A stretch of 43,178 nt of DNA from Christensenella sp. UBA4263 (GCA_002395225.1 DGWH01000030.1:1-43178); one strand, 5' to 3'; shown: positions 25,922 to 34,451, counted from the first letter of the stretch. The notes: generated by a model not told the origin, from the sequence alone. Made by a program: numbers and translations.

Positions 25922-26829
25922 GCACAATTTTTAAGGGGCATCACAGCGGCCGAACAATAAACAATCTGGCAGAATCCCGGGAGGAGAAACGCCAAAATCC
26001 ACAAATAAGAAACTTCAAATGAGCAAATTGAAAGCTTAGTCTCTGATAGATTGATCTTTTTTTGCTCGTCCTGCGGACACGGATGTTATTCACGCTTTCA
26101 TGGGGAGCGTTGAGACCAGGGAGGCCAGGGAAGCCCTGAGAGCTGCGGACGAGGTTTCTGAGATGATCCTGTTCCATAGCAGGGTCAGGCGAAACGGCCT
26201 TGCAATGATGCGACCGCGGGAGGTGTGAGCATGGCGGATGTAATTGATCAGATTCTGTTTTCAAAACAGAATAAGCGGTTCCGGGACGTTGAGATAATTG
26301 CCCGGACGGTTTCATTGCTTTATAGCGGGTACACCATGATTCGTGGCAGCATTTTTACTGCAGTGACGAATTATGCCGGAAAGAAGGAGATTCTACTCGA
26401 GAAACTGCAGAGGACGCTGCCGGCGGCCAGGAGGAGCTGGAGGCCAATGCTTTTGCCGGCCTGATTTTGATGCCGACAAAAGCGGTGCGTGATCAGCTGG
26501 AAATACTGGGCATTAACGAGAAACATATAGAAATCAGGACGCTGTTGACAGAGGATTTCTCTCATTTATAATAAGGAAGGTTTTCCGAAATGCTGATTCC
26601 TGCCGGAAAGCGGGGCGTCCGCCAAAGCTGGCGCCCGTGGAGCAAGGAGCCCCGGCGACTGAACTTCTACAACTGATCTGCGTACTGGAAATCAAACGGC
26701 TCATCCAAAGCCTTCAAAAACGGCTGGTAATGGCAAAAGAACTGCGTGAGAACACAGAAACTCTGTTTTTTATAAAAAATAAGGGGGATCTGACGCGGAC
26801 CGATCATGAAATTCCTGGAAAAATAAAAA
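25922..26829. other. decayed region without a confident intact gene
   Basis: The stretch holds open-frame fragments on the plus strand: one from about 26055 to a stop at 26228, the ImmA/IrrE-like remnant described separately, and a 28-codon frame from ATG 26590 that stops at 26676. None has full-length family character. The base composition is mixed and differs from the flanking operons. It may be the scar of an accessory gene or element. Confidence 0.5.
26231..26572 (+). pseudogene. remnant resembling the tail of an ImmA/IrrE-family metallopeptidase
   Basis: One frame from ATG 26231 (GGGAGGTG upstream) gives MADVIDQILFSKQNKRFRD and stays open to about 26462. From about 26407 the frame one base back reads QEELEANAFAGLILMP and ends at a TAA near 26570. 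ANAFA..LMP is the well-known segment that follows the HExxH site in ImmA/IrrE peptidases of mobile elements. The zinc motif itself is absent, so the gene seems frameshifted and truncated. The assignment rests on this one segment. Confidence 0.45.
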
Positions 26830-26834
26830 AGTGC

Positions 26835-26864
26835 TTGACAAGACGGGCATGATTGCAATAGAAT
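26835..26864 (+). promoter_or_regulatory. rplM-rpsI promoter
   Basis: TTGACA (26835-26840) and TAGAAT (26859-26864) with an 18-bp spacer. Confidence 0.8.
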
Positions 26865-26871
26865 ATGCGTC

Positions 26872-26945
26872 GCGGTTGTGGGTCTGTTAGCCCCGGATCC
26901 TGTACTGCATATGCGACGGCGTCTGACCAGCGCCTGGCATGACTG
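26872..26945 (+). promoter_or_regulatory. candidate ribosomal protein leader before rplM
   Basis: The roughly 110-nt leader of rplM contains a hairpin closed by ATGC/GCAT and GGCG/CGCC (26911-26940) and a preceding GTGGGTCTGTTAGCCCC segment. Position and structure are consistent with an L13-type autoregulatory leader, but I could not match it to a family model. Confidence 0.35.
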
Positions 26946-26979
26946 ATATCATTGATATCAATTCGAGGAGGATATTCAC

Positions 26980-27414
26980 GTGAAAACGTTTATGGCAAAC
27001 GCCAATACAGTTGAGCGGAAATGGTATATCGTCGATGCTGACGGCATGACGCTCGGCCGTTTGGCCAGTCAGGTTGCCGCTGTGCTTCGCGGAAAGAACA
27101 AGCCGGTCTTTACCCCGAACTGCGATACCGGCGATCATGTCGTCATTATCAATGCTTCCAAGGTCGTTCTCACCGGCAAGAAGCTTGATCATAAGGTCTA
27201 TTATCATCATTCCGGTTATCCGGGCGGACTCAAGGAGACCTCTTATCGCAAGCTGATGGCTGAGAAGCCGGAGTTTGCTGTGAAGCACGCGATTATCGGC
27301 ATGCTCCCCAAGGGACCCCTTGGACGTCAGATGGCAAAGAAGCTGCGCGTATACGCAGGTCCTGAGCATGAGCATGAGGCTCAGAAGCCTGAAGTGCTTG
27401 AGCTGGTTAAGTGA
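26980..27414 (+). CDS. rplM: 50S ribosomal protein L13
   Basis: L13 binds 23S rRNA early in assembly of the large subunit. The 144-residue protein has the family segments ERKWYIVDADGMTLGRLASQ, FTPNCDTGDHVVIINASKV, YYHHSGYPGGLK and MLPKGPLGRQMAKKLRVY. GTG 26980 was chosen, 8 bp behind GAGGAGGA; ATG 26992 is possible but would remove the usual MKTF start. It forms the standard operon with rpsI, 23 bp downstream. Confidence 0.98.
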   Translation: MKTFMANANTVERKWYIVDADGMTLGRLASQVAAVLRGKNKPVFTPNCDTGDHVVIINASKVVLTGKKLDHKVYYHHSGYPGGLKETSYRKLMAEKPEFAVKHAIIGMLPKGPLGRQMAKKLRVYAGPEHEHEAQKPEVLELVK

Positions 27415-27437
27415 TAGCGGAAGGAGAAACACATAAA

Positions 27438-27830
27438 ATGGCACAGGTTCAGTATCAGGCGGTTGGCCGCCGTAAAAAGGCCATTGCCCGTGTTCGCCTC
27501 GTTCCGGGTGATGGAAAGATCGTTATCAACGGTCGTGACATTGATGATTATTTCGGGCTTGAAACCCTGAAGATGACGGTCCGTCAGCCGCTCGTTCTCA
27601 CGAGCCTCGAGGGACGTTATGATATTCTTGTGAACGTATATGGCGGCGGACTTTCCGGTCAGGCCGGCGCAATCCGTCATGGCATTTCCCGTGCACTTCT
27701 GAAGGTTGATCCGGATCTGAGAGCGACCATCAAGAAGGCAGGATTCCTTACACGTGATCCGAGAATGAAGGAACGCAAGAAGTACGGTCTCAAAGCAGCT
27801 CGTCGTGCACCTCAGTTCTCCAAGCGTTAA
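27438..27830 (+). CDS. rpsI: 30S ribosomal protein S9
   Basis: S9 lies in the 30S head with its tail near the P-site tRNA. The 130-residue protein has YQAVGRRKKAIARVRLVPG, GGGLSGQAGAIRHGISRAL and the invariant basic C-terminus RAPQFSKR. ATG 27438 sits behind GGAAGGAG; the longer open frame from 27411 overlaps the rplM stop and is not expected. It is the second gene of the rplM operon. Confidence 0.98.
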   Translation: MAQVQYQAVGRRKKAIARVRLVPGDGKIVINGRDIDDYFGLETLKMTVRQPLVLTSLEGRYDILVNVYGGGLSGQAGAIRHGISRALLKVDPDLRATIKKAGFLTRDPRMKERKKYGLKAARRAPQFSKR

Positions 27831-27862
27831 TGTAGAACGGACGCAAGAAGGAGGCGTAGAAC

Positions 27863-28099
27863 ATGGCGATTATTACGGTTTTAATAACCATTTTGCTTGT
27901 TGTAAGCGCACTGGTTCTTATCGGAACTGTTCTTCTGCAGCCTGGCGAATCCAGCGGGCTTGGCTCGATTGCCGGAGGAGCGGAAACGTTCTTTGGCAAA
28001 AACAAGGCCAAAAGCATGGAAGGAAAGCTCGCACTTGCAACCAAGATTTCAGCAGGCGTGTTCACCGTATGTGCGTTGCTCATTGCAACGCTTGCCTGA
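27863..28099 (+). CDS. secG: protein translocase subunit SecG
   Basis: SecG is the small non-essential subunit of the SecYEG channel. The 78-residue protein has two membrane helices (about 3-22 and 56-76) joined by the family loop LLQPGESSGLGSIAGGAETFFGKNKAK. GAAGGAGG precedes ATG. It is 32 bp after rpsI and probably read from the same transcript, which ends at a terminator. Confidence 0.95.
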   Translation: MAIITVLITILLVVSALVLIGTVLLQPGESSGLGSIAGGAETFFGKNKAKSMEGKLALATKISAGVFTVCALLIATLA

Positions 28100-28113
28100 G
28101 GCGAAGGTTATCC

Positions 28114-28142
28114 AGACTGAAGCGAGAGCTTCAGTCTTTTTC
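28114..28142 (+). terminator. terminator after secG
   Basis: GACTGAAGC pairs with GCTTCAGTC around GAGA, followed by TTTTT. Confidence 0.9.
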
Positions 28143-28159
28143 TATGTGAGTTTCTTTGG

Positions 28160-28188
28160 TTGCATCCATACCTGAATGGTGCTATACT
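28160..28188 (+). promoter_or_regulatory. rex promoter
   Basis: TTGCAT (28160-28165) and TATACT (28183-28188) with a 17-bp spacer. Confidence 0.75.
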
Positions 28189-28220
28189 CTGACTCGATTG
28201 TTTTGGAGGAAAAGAGAACT

Positions 28221-28892
28221 ATGGCCTATCAATCAAGAGTTTCCGATGCGGTGATTCGCCGGCTTCCGGTGTATTACAGACATCTGGTTGAACTGGAACA
28301 TAACGGTGTGGAACGGATCTCATCAAGAGAACTGGGGGCCAGGATGAATACGACGGCCTCCCAGATCCGTCAGGATATCAACTGCTTCGGCGGATTCGGG
28401 CAGCAGGGGTATGGCTATCATGTCGCATCGCTTCGGCAGCATATGGCGTCCATTCTGGGAATTGACCGGGTCTATAAAGCCGTGATTGTCGGTGCCGGCA
28501 ATATCGGACGCGCCGTGGCAGGCTATACAGGGTTTGAAAGAGACGGATTCAACATTGTGGGCATTTTTGATACGGATCCGAAAGCCGTGGGCACCGCCTG
28601 CGGCAAACTGACCGTTCAGCCCGCGGCGGAGCTGGATGCATTTCTTAAAAAGGCTAAAGTGGATGTTGGCGTTATCGCTGTTCCGCTGGATGCGGCGCAG
28701 TCCGTGGCAGATCAGCTGGTTCGCGGCGGGGTGCGGGCACTCTGGAATTTTGCCCCGATGGATATTCAGCATCCGGACTCGGTTGTCAGTACACATGTGC
28801 ATCTTTCGGACAGCCTTCATATTCTGACATACAAAATGAACGAGGAAGCGCTGTTTAAGCAAATCGACGAGCGGCAGAAGATGGAAAAGTAA
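28221..28892 (+). CDS. rex: redox-sensing transcriptional repressor Rex
   Basis: Rex senses the NADH/NAD+ ratio and represses fermentation and respiration genes. The 223-residue protein has an N-terminal winged helix with ISSRELGARMNTTASQIRQD and FGGFGQQGYGY, then a Rossmann domain with the dinucleotide loop VGAGNIGRA (from residue 90), GIFDTDP, and the WNFAPMDIQ segment. ATG 28221 follows GGAGGAAAAGAG; the longer frame reads back through the promoter. No Rex operator is evident nearby. Confidence 0.96.
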   Translation: MAYQSRVSDAVIRRLPVYYRHLVELEHNGVERISSRELGARMNTTASQIRQDINCFGGFGQQGYGYHVASLRQHMASILGIDRVYKAVIVGAGNIGRAVAGYTGFERDGFNIVGIFDTDPKAVGTACGKLTVQPAAELDAFLKKAKVDVGVIAVPLDAAQSVADQLVRGGVRALWNFAPMDIQHPDSVVSTHVHLSDSLHILTYKMNEEALFKQIDERQKMEK

Positions 28893-28981
28893 GCGATCGA
28901 TTCCTTCAGCGGAGCCTCTTCGGTTTATCCGTTATGGAGGATTGTTTTTGACAGGCAGTGGAAGCAGGAAGGAGACGGTCG

Positions 28982-30406
28982 ATGTCGGAACAGATGGAAA
29001 CGGACAGAAAAAAGAAATCTTTTCCTTTTTGGACGCTGCTGGTCTTTGTGATCTGTGCAGCGATCTGGGGAGGCGGAGTGACAGTGTACCGGCGGCTGGA
29101 GCAGGAATATGCAGCCTACCAGGTGGAGAGCCGGGAAGCGTTTTCCGTCAGCAATGTGTATCTTCAGGGCGTCACCGTGGATGGTGTCGATCTTGGCGGA
29201 ATGACGCGGGAAGAGGCATCGGCGCTGTTTAAGGACAGGCAGGCGAAGCAGTCGGAAGCGTTCGCACTGGTGATCCAGTACGGCGATAAAAAGTGGCGGA
29301 TGACCTCAAATGAGATTCCGCTGGTTTTTGACGCGAAAGCGGTGCTGGACAGGGCGTTTGTCCCCGGCCACTCCGGATCGCTCAGCGAACGTCTTGAGGC
29401 GATTGAATCGGCAGGGAACGGGGCATATGCCTATGAGACCAGTTATCATCATGACCTGACCCAGCTGTCAGCGCTGATTGATGTCATCGGGGAATCGGTG
29501 GACCGTGAACCCGTCAAGGCCACCCTGGATGCGTTTGACATGGAAACCCGGACGTTTACCTATAAGGAGGGCGTCCCCGGAATCCGCGTGGACCGGGAAA
29601 AACTGAAAAGTGATGCGCTTCAGGCACTGGAAAGCGGCACATCGGATACCGTCCTGACGGTCACGACCGAATCGGTTGAACCTGAACTGCACGCCAGGGA
29701 TCTGGAGGGGCATTTCGGCCTGATCTCCACCTTTACAACCGAAACGACCCGGGACAGGGACCGGAATACCAATATTTCCCTGTCGGCGGAGGCGATTAAC
29801 GGACAGGTGGTCCAGCCGGGGGAGACCCTGTCATTCAACAACTGTACCGGACGGCGAACAGAGGATAAGGGCTATCGGGAAGCACATGCCATTGTCGGCG
29901 GCGTACTGGTGGATGATACCGGCGGCGGAGTCTGTCAGACTTCCTCCACCCTGTTCAACGCCGTCGTCCGGGCGGATCTTGAAATCGTCAAGCGGTATGC
30001 CCACAGCTGGCCCTCGATCTATGTGAACCGGGGAGAGGATGCCACGGTGAACTGGCCGAACCGGGATTTCGTTTTCCGGAATTCCACGGCATATCCGATT
30101 TTCATCCGGGCATGGTATGAAAATTATCAGATTACGGTGGAGGTCTACGGACTGATCCCGGACCGGTTTGCCCGGATTGATCTGGAATCGGAAACCATTA
30201 AGACCATTAAACCCTCGGATGAGGTGCTCTATACACTGGATGAAACGCTTCCTCTGGGGACAAGACAGGCCGGACACAGCAAAAGGACCGGGTATATCGT
30301 TGATACCTTTAAGGTTTATTACGATGCAGAGGGAAATGTTCTTGAGAGGACGAAGCTGTGGAGGACGGAGTACCCGGCAACACAGAAAGAAATTGTCTAT
30401 CACTGA
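28982..30406 (+). CDS. VanW-family membrane-anchored protein with G5-like end
   Basis: This 474-residue protein has a short basic cytoplasmic tail, one membrane helix (about 15-36) and a large outside part. Residues about 55-230 resemble the PG-binding repeats often joined to VanW (NVYLQGVTVDGVDLGGMTREEA). Residues about 250-395 are the VanW domain, with GQVVQPGETLSFNNCTGRRT, GGGVCQTSSTLFNAV and RNSTAYPIFIRAW. The last 70 residues look like a G5-type strand domain. The role in wall biology or glycopeptide response is not established. ATG 28982 follows GAAGGAG. Confidence 0.9.
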   Translation: MSEQMETDRKKKSFPFWTLLVFVICAAIWGGGVTVYRRLEQEYAAYQVESREAFSVSNVYLQGVTVDGVDLGGMTREEASALFKDRQAKQSEAFALVIQYGDKKWRMTSNEIPLVFDAKAVLDRAFVPGHSGSLSERLEAIESAGNGAYAYETSYHHDLTQLSALIDVIGESVDREPVKATLDAFDMETRTFTYKEGVPGIRVDREKLKSDALQALESGTSDTVLTVTTESVEPELHARDLEGHFGLISTFTTETTRDRDRNTNISLSAEAINGQVVQPGETLSFNNCTGRRTEDKGYREAHAIVGGVLVDDTGGGVCQTSSTLFNAVVRADLEIVKRYAHSWPSIYVNRGEDATVNWPNRDFVFRNSTAYPIFIRAWYENYQITVEVYGLIPDRFARIDLESETIKTIKPSDEVLYTLDETLPLGTRQAGHSKRTGYIVDTFKVYYDAEGNVLERTKLWRTEYPATQKEIVYH

Positions 30407-30424
30407 TGAACAGGCGGTCATTGG

Positions 30425-31174
30425 ATGAAAAGAAACGATGGCAGAAGAAATGAAGTAATTGAGACGGCGGAGAAGCTGTTCTACACCAATGGTTACGAAA
30501 AAACCTCGATTCAGGACATTCTGGATTCCATGCATTTTTCCAAGGGCGGATTTTATCATTATTTTGACAGCAAACTGTCTTTGCTTGAGGCCATCTGTGA
30601 GCAAAGGACGGAGGAAATGTGCGAAATGGCCAGGTCGGTCAGCGGGAACGATTATAAACGGGTTTCGGAACGTCTGAATGCGATTCTTGGCTCCTCCGCT
30701 CTGTGGAAAACGGGAAGCAGGAGCTTTGTGGGACTGCTGATCAACGTGGCTTACCGCGAGGACGGAGCGCTGATGCGGGAAAAGATGAAGAACGCACAGC
30801 TCAGGGGAATGCTTCCGCTCATTGAACAGGCCGTCCATGACGGCTGTGAAAGCGGCGAGTTCTGTACCTCTGATCAGCGGGACACGGCAGAACTGATCCT
30901 GCGTCTTTACATGCAGTTTACGGATGACATTGCCTTTTTGCTTGCCGGCGAGGACGACGAGAAGGTGATGATGGACAGAATGATCCACAAACTGTGGGTA
31001 TATCGGGGCGCCATCGAACGGGTTCTGGTGGCACCGCTGGGGTCGATCGTCCTGTTTGACGTGGATGAACTGAGTGCGCTGGGCATGGAGATCCTTAAAG
31101 GCCGGGCACAGCAGAAAACAGCCGCCGCCGCGGCTGCAGATAAGGACACAGAAAAACCGTCAGCCGGGTGCTGA
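30425..31174 (+). CDS. TetR/AcrR-family transcriptional regulator
   Basis: This 249-residue regulator has an N-terminal helix-turn-helix (about 8-55) with IETAEKLFYTNGYEKTSIQDI and FSKGGFYHYFDSKLSLLEAI, the TetR signature. The rest is a helical ligand and dimer domain. The C-terminus ends in an Ala-rich charged tail (about 225-249). It starts 18 bp after the VanW-family gene with a poor ribosome site, and 30 bp before a DUF368 transporter, so it may control that gene or its own operon. The ligand is unknown. Confidence 0.92.
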   Translation: MKRNDGRRNEVIETAEKLFYTNGYEKTSIQDILDSMHFSKGGFYHYFDSKLSLLEAICEQRTEEMCEMARSVSGNDYKRVSERLNAILGSSALWKTGSRSFVGLLINVAYREDGALMREKMKNAQLRGMLPLIEQAVHDGCESGEFCTSDQRDTAELILRLYMQFTDDIAFLLAGEDDEKVMMDRMIHKLWVYRGAIERVLVAPLGSIVLFDVDELSALGMEILKGRAQQKTAAAAAADKDTEKPSAGC

Positions 31175-31204
31175 TCGGTTTGGATTTATAGTGAGGTAAT
31201 AGAA

Positions 31205-32056
31205 ATGAACTTTTTTCTGGACATCCTGAGGGGGATTGTGATTGGCGTTGCCAATATTATCCCCGGCGTCAGCGGCGGAACCATGATGGTTTCCATGGGC
31301 ATCTACGATAAGATCATTGGATGCATTAATCATCTGTTCAGCCGCTTTAAGGACAGCATTCGTACACTGCTTCCATATGGAATCGGAATGGCGGTGGGAA
31401 TTCTTGGCCTGTCCAAACTGATTACCGTTTGTCTTGAACGGTTTCCACTGCCCACCGGCTTCCTGTTCATCGGACTGATTCTGGGCAGCGTGCCCATCAT
31501 CCTGAAGCGGATTAAAGGGGATAAGGGAAACAGCGTCAGCATCCCGGCCTTTATCTGCGGATTTGTTCTGGTGGTGGGACTTCAGATCATCGGCGGCGGC
31601 AACGGGACAGACGCGGCGATGAACATGAATCCGCTGCTGGTCATCATTCTGTTCCTGATGGGAATGATTGCCTCTGCCACCATGGTCATCCCCGGTGTTT
31701 CCGGATCCATGATGCTGATGCTCCTGGGGTATTATAATCCCATTGTGGGAACGATCAGCCGCATGGTGGATGCCCTGATTACCCGGGACTTTGGGACCGT
31801 CTTTTCCTGCGTCGGCATTCTGCTGCCCTTTGGCATCGGTGTCGTCATTGGCATTTTTGCCATCGCCAAGCTGATCGAGATCCTCCTGAAGCGCTATCCG
31901 TCCCAGACCTTCAGCGTGATTCTGGGCCTGGTGCTCGCATCGCCGGTGGCGATTCTGATGGAGACCGGATTTGCGACGGCCACTGTTGTCACCATTCTCT
32001 GCAGCGCCGTGACCTGCGTCGTGGGCTTTGTGGTTGCACTCAAACTGGGAGACTGA
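31205..32056 (+). CDS. DUF368 membrane protein (PopT-type polyprenyl-phosphate transporter)
   Basis: This 283-residue protein has about eight to ten membrane helices and two internal repeats marked by VANIIPGVSGGTMMVSMGIY near the start and TMVIPGVSGSMMLMLLGYY near 165. These signatures define DUF368. From established work, DUF368 proteins (PopT) return undecaprenyl phosphate across the membrane for reuse in wall synthesis. That role fits the mraY-rich window but is inferred here. GAGGT precedes ATG; a terminator follows. Confidence 0.92.
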   Translation: MNFFLDILRGIVIGVANIIPGVSGGTMMVSMGIYDKIIGCINHLFSRFKDSIRTLLPYGIGMAVGILGLSKLITVCLERFPLPTGFLFIGLILGSVPIILKRIKGDKGNSVSIPAFICGFVLVVGLQIIGGGNGTDAAMNMNPLLVIILFLMGMIASATMVIPGVSGSMMLMLLGYYNPIVGTISRMVDALITRDFGTVFSCVGILLPFGIGVVIGIFAIAKLIEILLKRYPSQTFSVILGLVLASPVAILMETGFATATVVTILCSAVTCVVGFVVALKLGD

Positions 32057-32060
32057 GACC

Positions 32061-32085
32061 AAGCCGGCTCTGGCCGGCTTTTTCT
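32061..32085 (+). terminator. terminator after the DUF368 gene
   Basis: AAGCCGGC pairs with GCCGGCTT around TCTG, followed by a T run. Confidence 0.88.
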
Positions 32086-32118
32086 GGTTGCTGTCTCAGG
32101 ACGGGCCCAAAGTTCGTA

Positions 32119-32147
32119 TTGACAGGGATGAATGGCTTTGTTACAAT
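32119..32147 (+). promoter_or_regulatory. promoter of the SAM riboswitch-metK transcript
   Basis: TTGACA (32119-32124) and TACAAT (32142-32147) with a 17-bp spacer; the riboswitch begins just downstream. Confidence 0.85.
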
Positions 32148-32162
32148 ACAACATGTTAAAAC

Positions 32163-32296
32163 CTTATCAAGAGTGACGGAGGGATTAGGCCCGATGAAGT
32201 CCGGCAACCGGGGACGTCCGGTGCCAAATCCTACGGGAGAACCGGAAGATGAGGTGGCAGAACACGTTTATGCCGCCCGCTTAGCGGGCGGTTTTC
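32163..32296 (+). promoter_or_regulatory. SAM-I (S-box) riboswitch with terminator, controlling metK
   Basis: The aptamer (about 32163-32254) has the conserved S-box pieces CTTATCAAGAG, GGAGGGATTAGGCCCGATGA, CCGGCAACC, GGTGCCAAATCC and the closing GAAGATGAGG. A terminator follows: GCCGCCCGC/GCGGGCGGT around TTA (32272-32292) with TTTTC. SAM binding is expected to favour the terminator and shut off metK. Confidence 0.95.
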
Positions 32297-32343
32297 ATTT
32301 CGTCAAAAAAAAGACTGGACCAACAAAAGAAGGAGCGTATTGA

Positions 32344-33516
32344 ATGCGTAGACTATTTACATCTGAATCAGTGACGGAAGGACATCCGGACAAGATTTGT
32401 GATCAGATCAGCGATGCGGTGCTGGATGCGATTCTTGAACAGGATCCCATGGCCCGTGTCGCCTGTGAAACCTGCACGACGACCGGCATCGTCATGGTGA
32501 TGGGAGAGGTGACCACCACAGCAACTTACAGGGTGGATGACATCGTTCGCAAAGTTGTCTGTGACATTGGGTATGACCGGGCGAAGTATGGATTTGACGG
32601 GAATACCTGTGCGGTCATCACGGCACTGCATGCCCAGAGCCCTGATATTGCGCAGGGCGTTGATTCGGCACTTGAGGGACGTTTTTCAGGCGATACGGAC
32701 ATTGGCGCCGGCGATCAGGGTATGATGTTTGGTTATGCCAACGCGGAAACGCCTGAAATGATGCCGATGCCGATTGCCCTTGCCCACCGGCTGACCCGCC
32801 GTCTTTCCGAGGCACGCCGCAGCGGTGAACTCAGCTGGCTGCGTCCGGACGGAAAGAGCCAGGTAACGGTGGAATATGAGGATAATCATCCGGTACGCGT
32901 GGACACGGTGGTCATTTCCACCCAGCATGCGCCGGAAATTGAGCATGATTATCTGAGCAGTGAGATCATTGAGAAAGTCATCAAGACGGCGATTCCCGAG
33001 GATCTGCTGGACAGCAAAACCCGTTTCTTCATCAATCCGACCGGCAAGTTTGTCATTGGCGGACCGATGGGTGACTCGGGCCTGACGGGACGCAAGATTA
33101 TCGTGGATACCTATGGCGGCTTTGCAAGACATGGCGGCGGTGCATTCAGCGGAAAAGATCCGACGAAGGTGGACCGCAGCGGTGCGTATGCTGCCCGCTA
33201 TGTCGCCAAAAACATCGTCGCTGCCGGACTGGCCAGAGAGTGCGAGATCGAGCTGGCGTATGCCATCGGCGTTGCCCGTCCGGTTTCCCTGCTGGTGGAT
33301 ACGAAGGGAACCAGCATTGTGGACGACGAGAAGCTGGCAGAGATAGTGAATCAGATCTTTGATCTCCGTCCGGCCGGCATTATCCGGATGCTGGATCTCC
33401 GCCGTCCCATCTACCGGCAGACCGCCGCCTTCGGCCACTTCGGCAGAACGGACGTGGATCTGCCCTGGGAGCGCATGGATAAGGTAAACGAACTGCGCAG
33501 ACTGGCCCATATTTAA
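32344..33516 (+). CDS. metK: S-adenosylmethionine synthetase
   Basis: MetK makes S-adenosylmethionine from methionine and ATP. The 390-residue protein has SESVTEGHPDKICDQISDA at the start, GAGDQGMMFGYA (about 119-130), and the phosphate-binding GGFARHGGGAFSGKDPTKVD loop near 258-277. Length is standard. It lies 48 bp after the SAM-I riboswitch terminator, so it is under direct product feedback. AAGGAG sits upstream of ATG 32344. Confidence 0.98.
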   Translation: MRRLFTSESVTEGHPDKICDQISDAVLDAILEQDPMARVACETCTTTGIVMVMGEVTTTATYRVDDIVRKVVCDIGYDRAKYGFDGNTCAVITALHAQSPDIAQGVDSALEGRFSGDTDIGAGDQGMMFGYANAETPEMMPMPIALAHRLTRRLSEARRSGELSWLRPDGKSQVTVEYEDNHPVRVDTVVISTQHAPEIEHDYLSSEIIEKVIKTAIPEDLLDSKTRFFINPTGKFVIGGPMGDSGLTGRKIIVDTYGGFARHGGGAFSGKDPTKVDRSGAYAARYVAKNIVAAGLARECEIELAYAIGVARPVSLLVDTKGTSIVDDEKLAEIVNQIFDLRPAGIIRMLDLRRPIYRQTAAFGHFGRTDVDLPWERMDKVNELRRLAHI

Positions 33517-33580
33517 GAGGGAATGAAGCAGCTCTCTTTTGGAGCCTCTGTCCCGGAATGAATTTGCGGAAATATGGGGA

Positions 33581-33609
33581 TTGTTTCTTTAACTAAAAAA
33601 CGCTATAAT
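33581..33609 (+). promoter_or_regulatory. yajC promoter
   Basis: TTGTTT (33581-33586) and TATAAT (33604-33609) with a 17-bp spacer. Confidence 0.7.
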
Positions 33610-33644
33610 GTGAAGGCTTAATTTGAAAGGAGTGTTCTATTCTA

Positions 33645-34070
33645 ATGAGCTTTGAATTACTGAGACTGTTTGGAACAGCAGTTGCTGAAACTGCTGCGGC
33701 CGGTACAGCTGCAGCCGGTGCAGGCGATGCTGCTGCAGCGGCGGCTGAGGGAGCGGTCAGCGGTCCTTCTGCGATTATTTATTATGCGGTTCAGCTTGCT
33801 CCGATGATTCTGATTTTTGTCGTCTTCTACTTCATCCTGATTCGCCCGCAGCGCAAGAAGGATAAGGAAGCCAAGGCGATGCTGGCAAATCTGAAGGTAG
33901 GCGACAATATCTGCACCATCGGCGGCATTCATGCCAAGATTACCGGTATCAAGGATGATACGCTGTATATCGAGGTTGGCAGACAGAAAGCAGAGCTTGT
34001 GATTGCCCGCTGGGCGGTGCGCAATGTGGAAGAGCTTTCTGTGACAAACGATTCGGAAAACCTGATCTGA
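33645..34070 (+). CDS. yajC: preprotein translocase subunit YajC
   Basis: YajC is a small membrane partner of SecDF and SecYEG. The 141-residue protein has one membrane helix (about 45-68, APMILIFVVFYFILIRPQRKKDKE) followed by the cytoplasmic SH3-like LKVGDNICTIGGIHAKITGI. The first 40 residues are an Ala/Gly-rich extension (TAAAGTAAAGAGDAAAAAA) not usual for YajC. GAAAGGAG precedes ATG 33645. A single gene with its own promoter and terminator. Confidence 0.94.
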   Translation: MSFELLRLFGTAVAETAAAGTAAAGAGDAAAAAAEGAVSGPSAIIYYAVQLAPMILIFVVFYFILIRPQRKKDKEAKAMLANLKVGDNICTIGGIHAKITGIKDDTLYIEVGRQKAELVIARWAVRNVEELSVTNDSENLI

Positions 34071-34078
34071 TGAAAACG

Positions 34079-34107
34079 GCTGTCCCCCATGGGGGACAGC
34101 TTTTTTT
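34079..34107 (+). terminator. terminator after yajC
   Basis: GCTGTCC/GGACAGC with a CCCATGGG top, followed by seven T. Confidence 0.92.
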
Positions 34108-34160
34108 GCGTACAGGGTTTATCCGCCCGGTTTCCTGAGAGTTCCCGGAAGAAGTAAGGA

Positions 34161-34190
34161 TTGACAATGATATCATGAATAAAATATAAT
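34161..34190 (+). promoter_or_regulatory. promoter of the Ig-like protein gene
   Basis: TTGACA (34161-34166) and TATAAT (34185-34190) with an 18-bp spacer, consensus in both boxes. The transcript leader would be about 255 nt. Confidence 0.88.
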
Positions 34191-34196
34191 CAATTT

Positions 34197-34451
34197 ACAA
34201 AGAGGATCTTTCGGAAAGTCCTGACGTGCCCACATCCGCAGAGAATCGGACAGTGTCTGATCCGGACAGCCAGGCTGTCCTTCCAGGATCAGAGGCGATG
34301 AAGAGGGAAAGGAGGCGGTTTTACGGCAGGGAATTCTCCCGGAAACAAAGAGGATGAAAAGTTCCCGGGGATTTGGCTGGTGCAGGAGAGACGAAGATCT
34401 GTTTTGACGGGAATTTGACAGGGAAAAACAGTTTGTTTGACAGGAGGACTT
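34197..34451 (+). promoter_or_regulatory. long structured leader with two overlapping mini-ORFs
   Basis: TCTGATCC (34256-34263) pairs with GGATCAGA (34286-34293), and inside it GGACAGC pairs with GCTGTCC around CAG (34264-34280). After this stem come two short frames: ATG 34298 to TGA 34357 (19 codons, very basic) and ATG 34354 to TGA 34407 (17 codons), overlapping as ATGA. Neither has a strong ribosome site, so translation is uncertain. Confidence 0.45.

Noticed and set aside
26637..26852. 71-residue frame before rplM
   Set aside because: It has no ribosome site, runs into the rplM promoter and shows no family signature.
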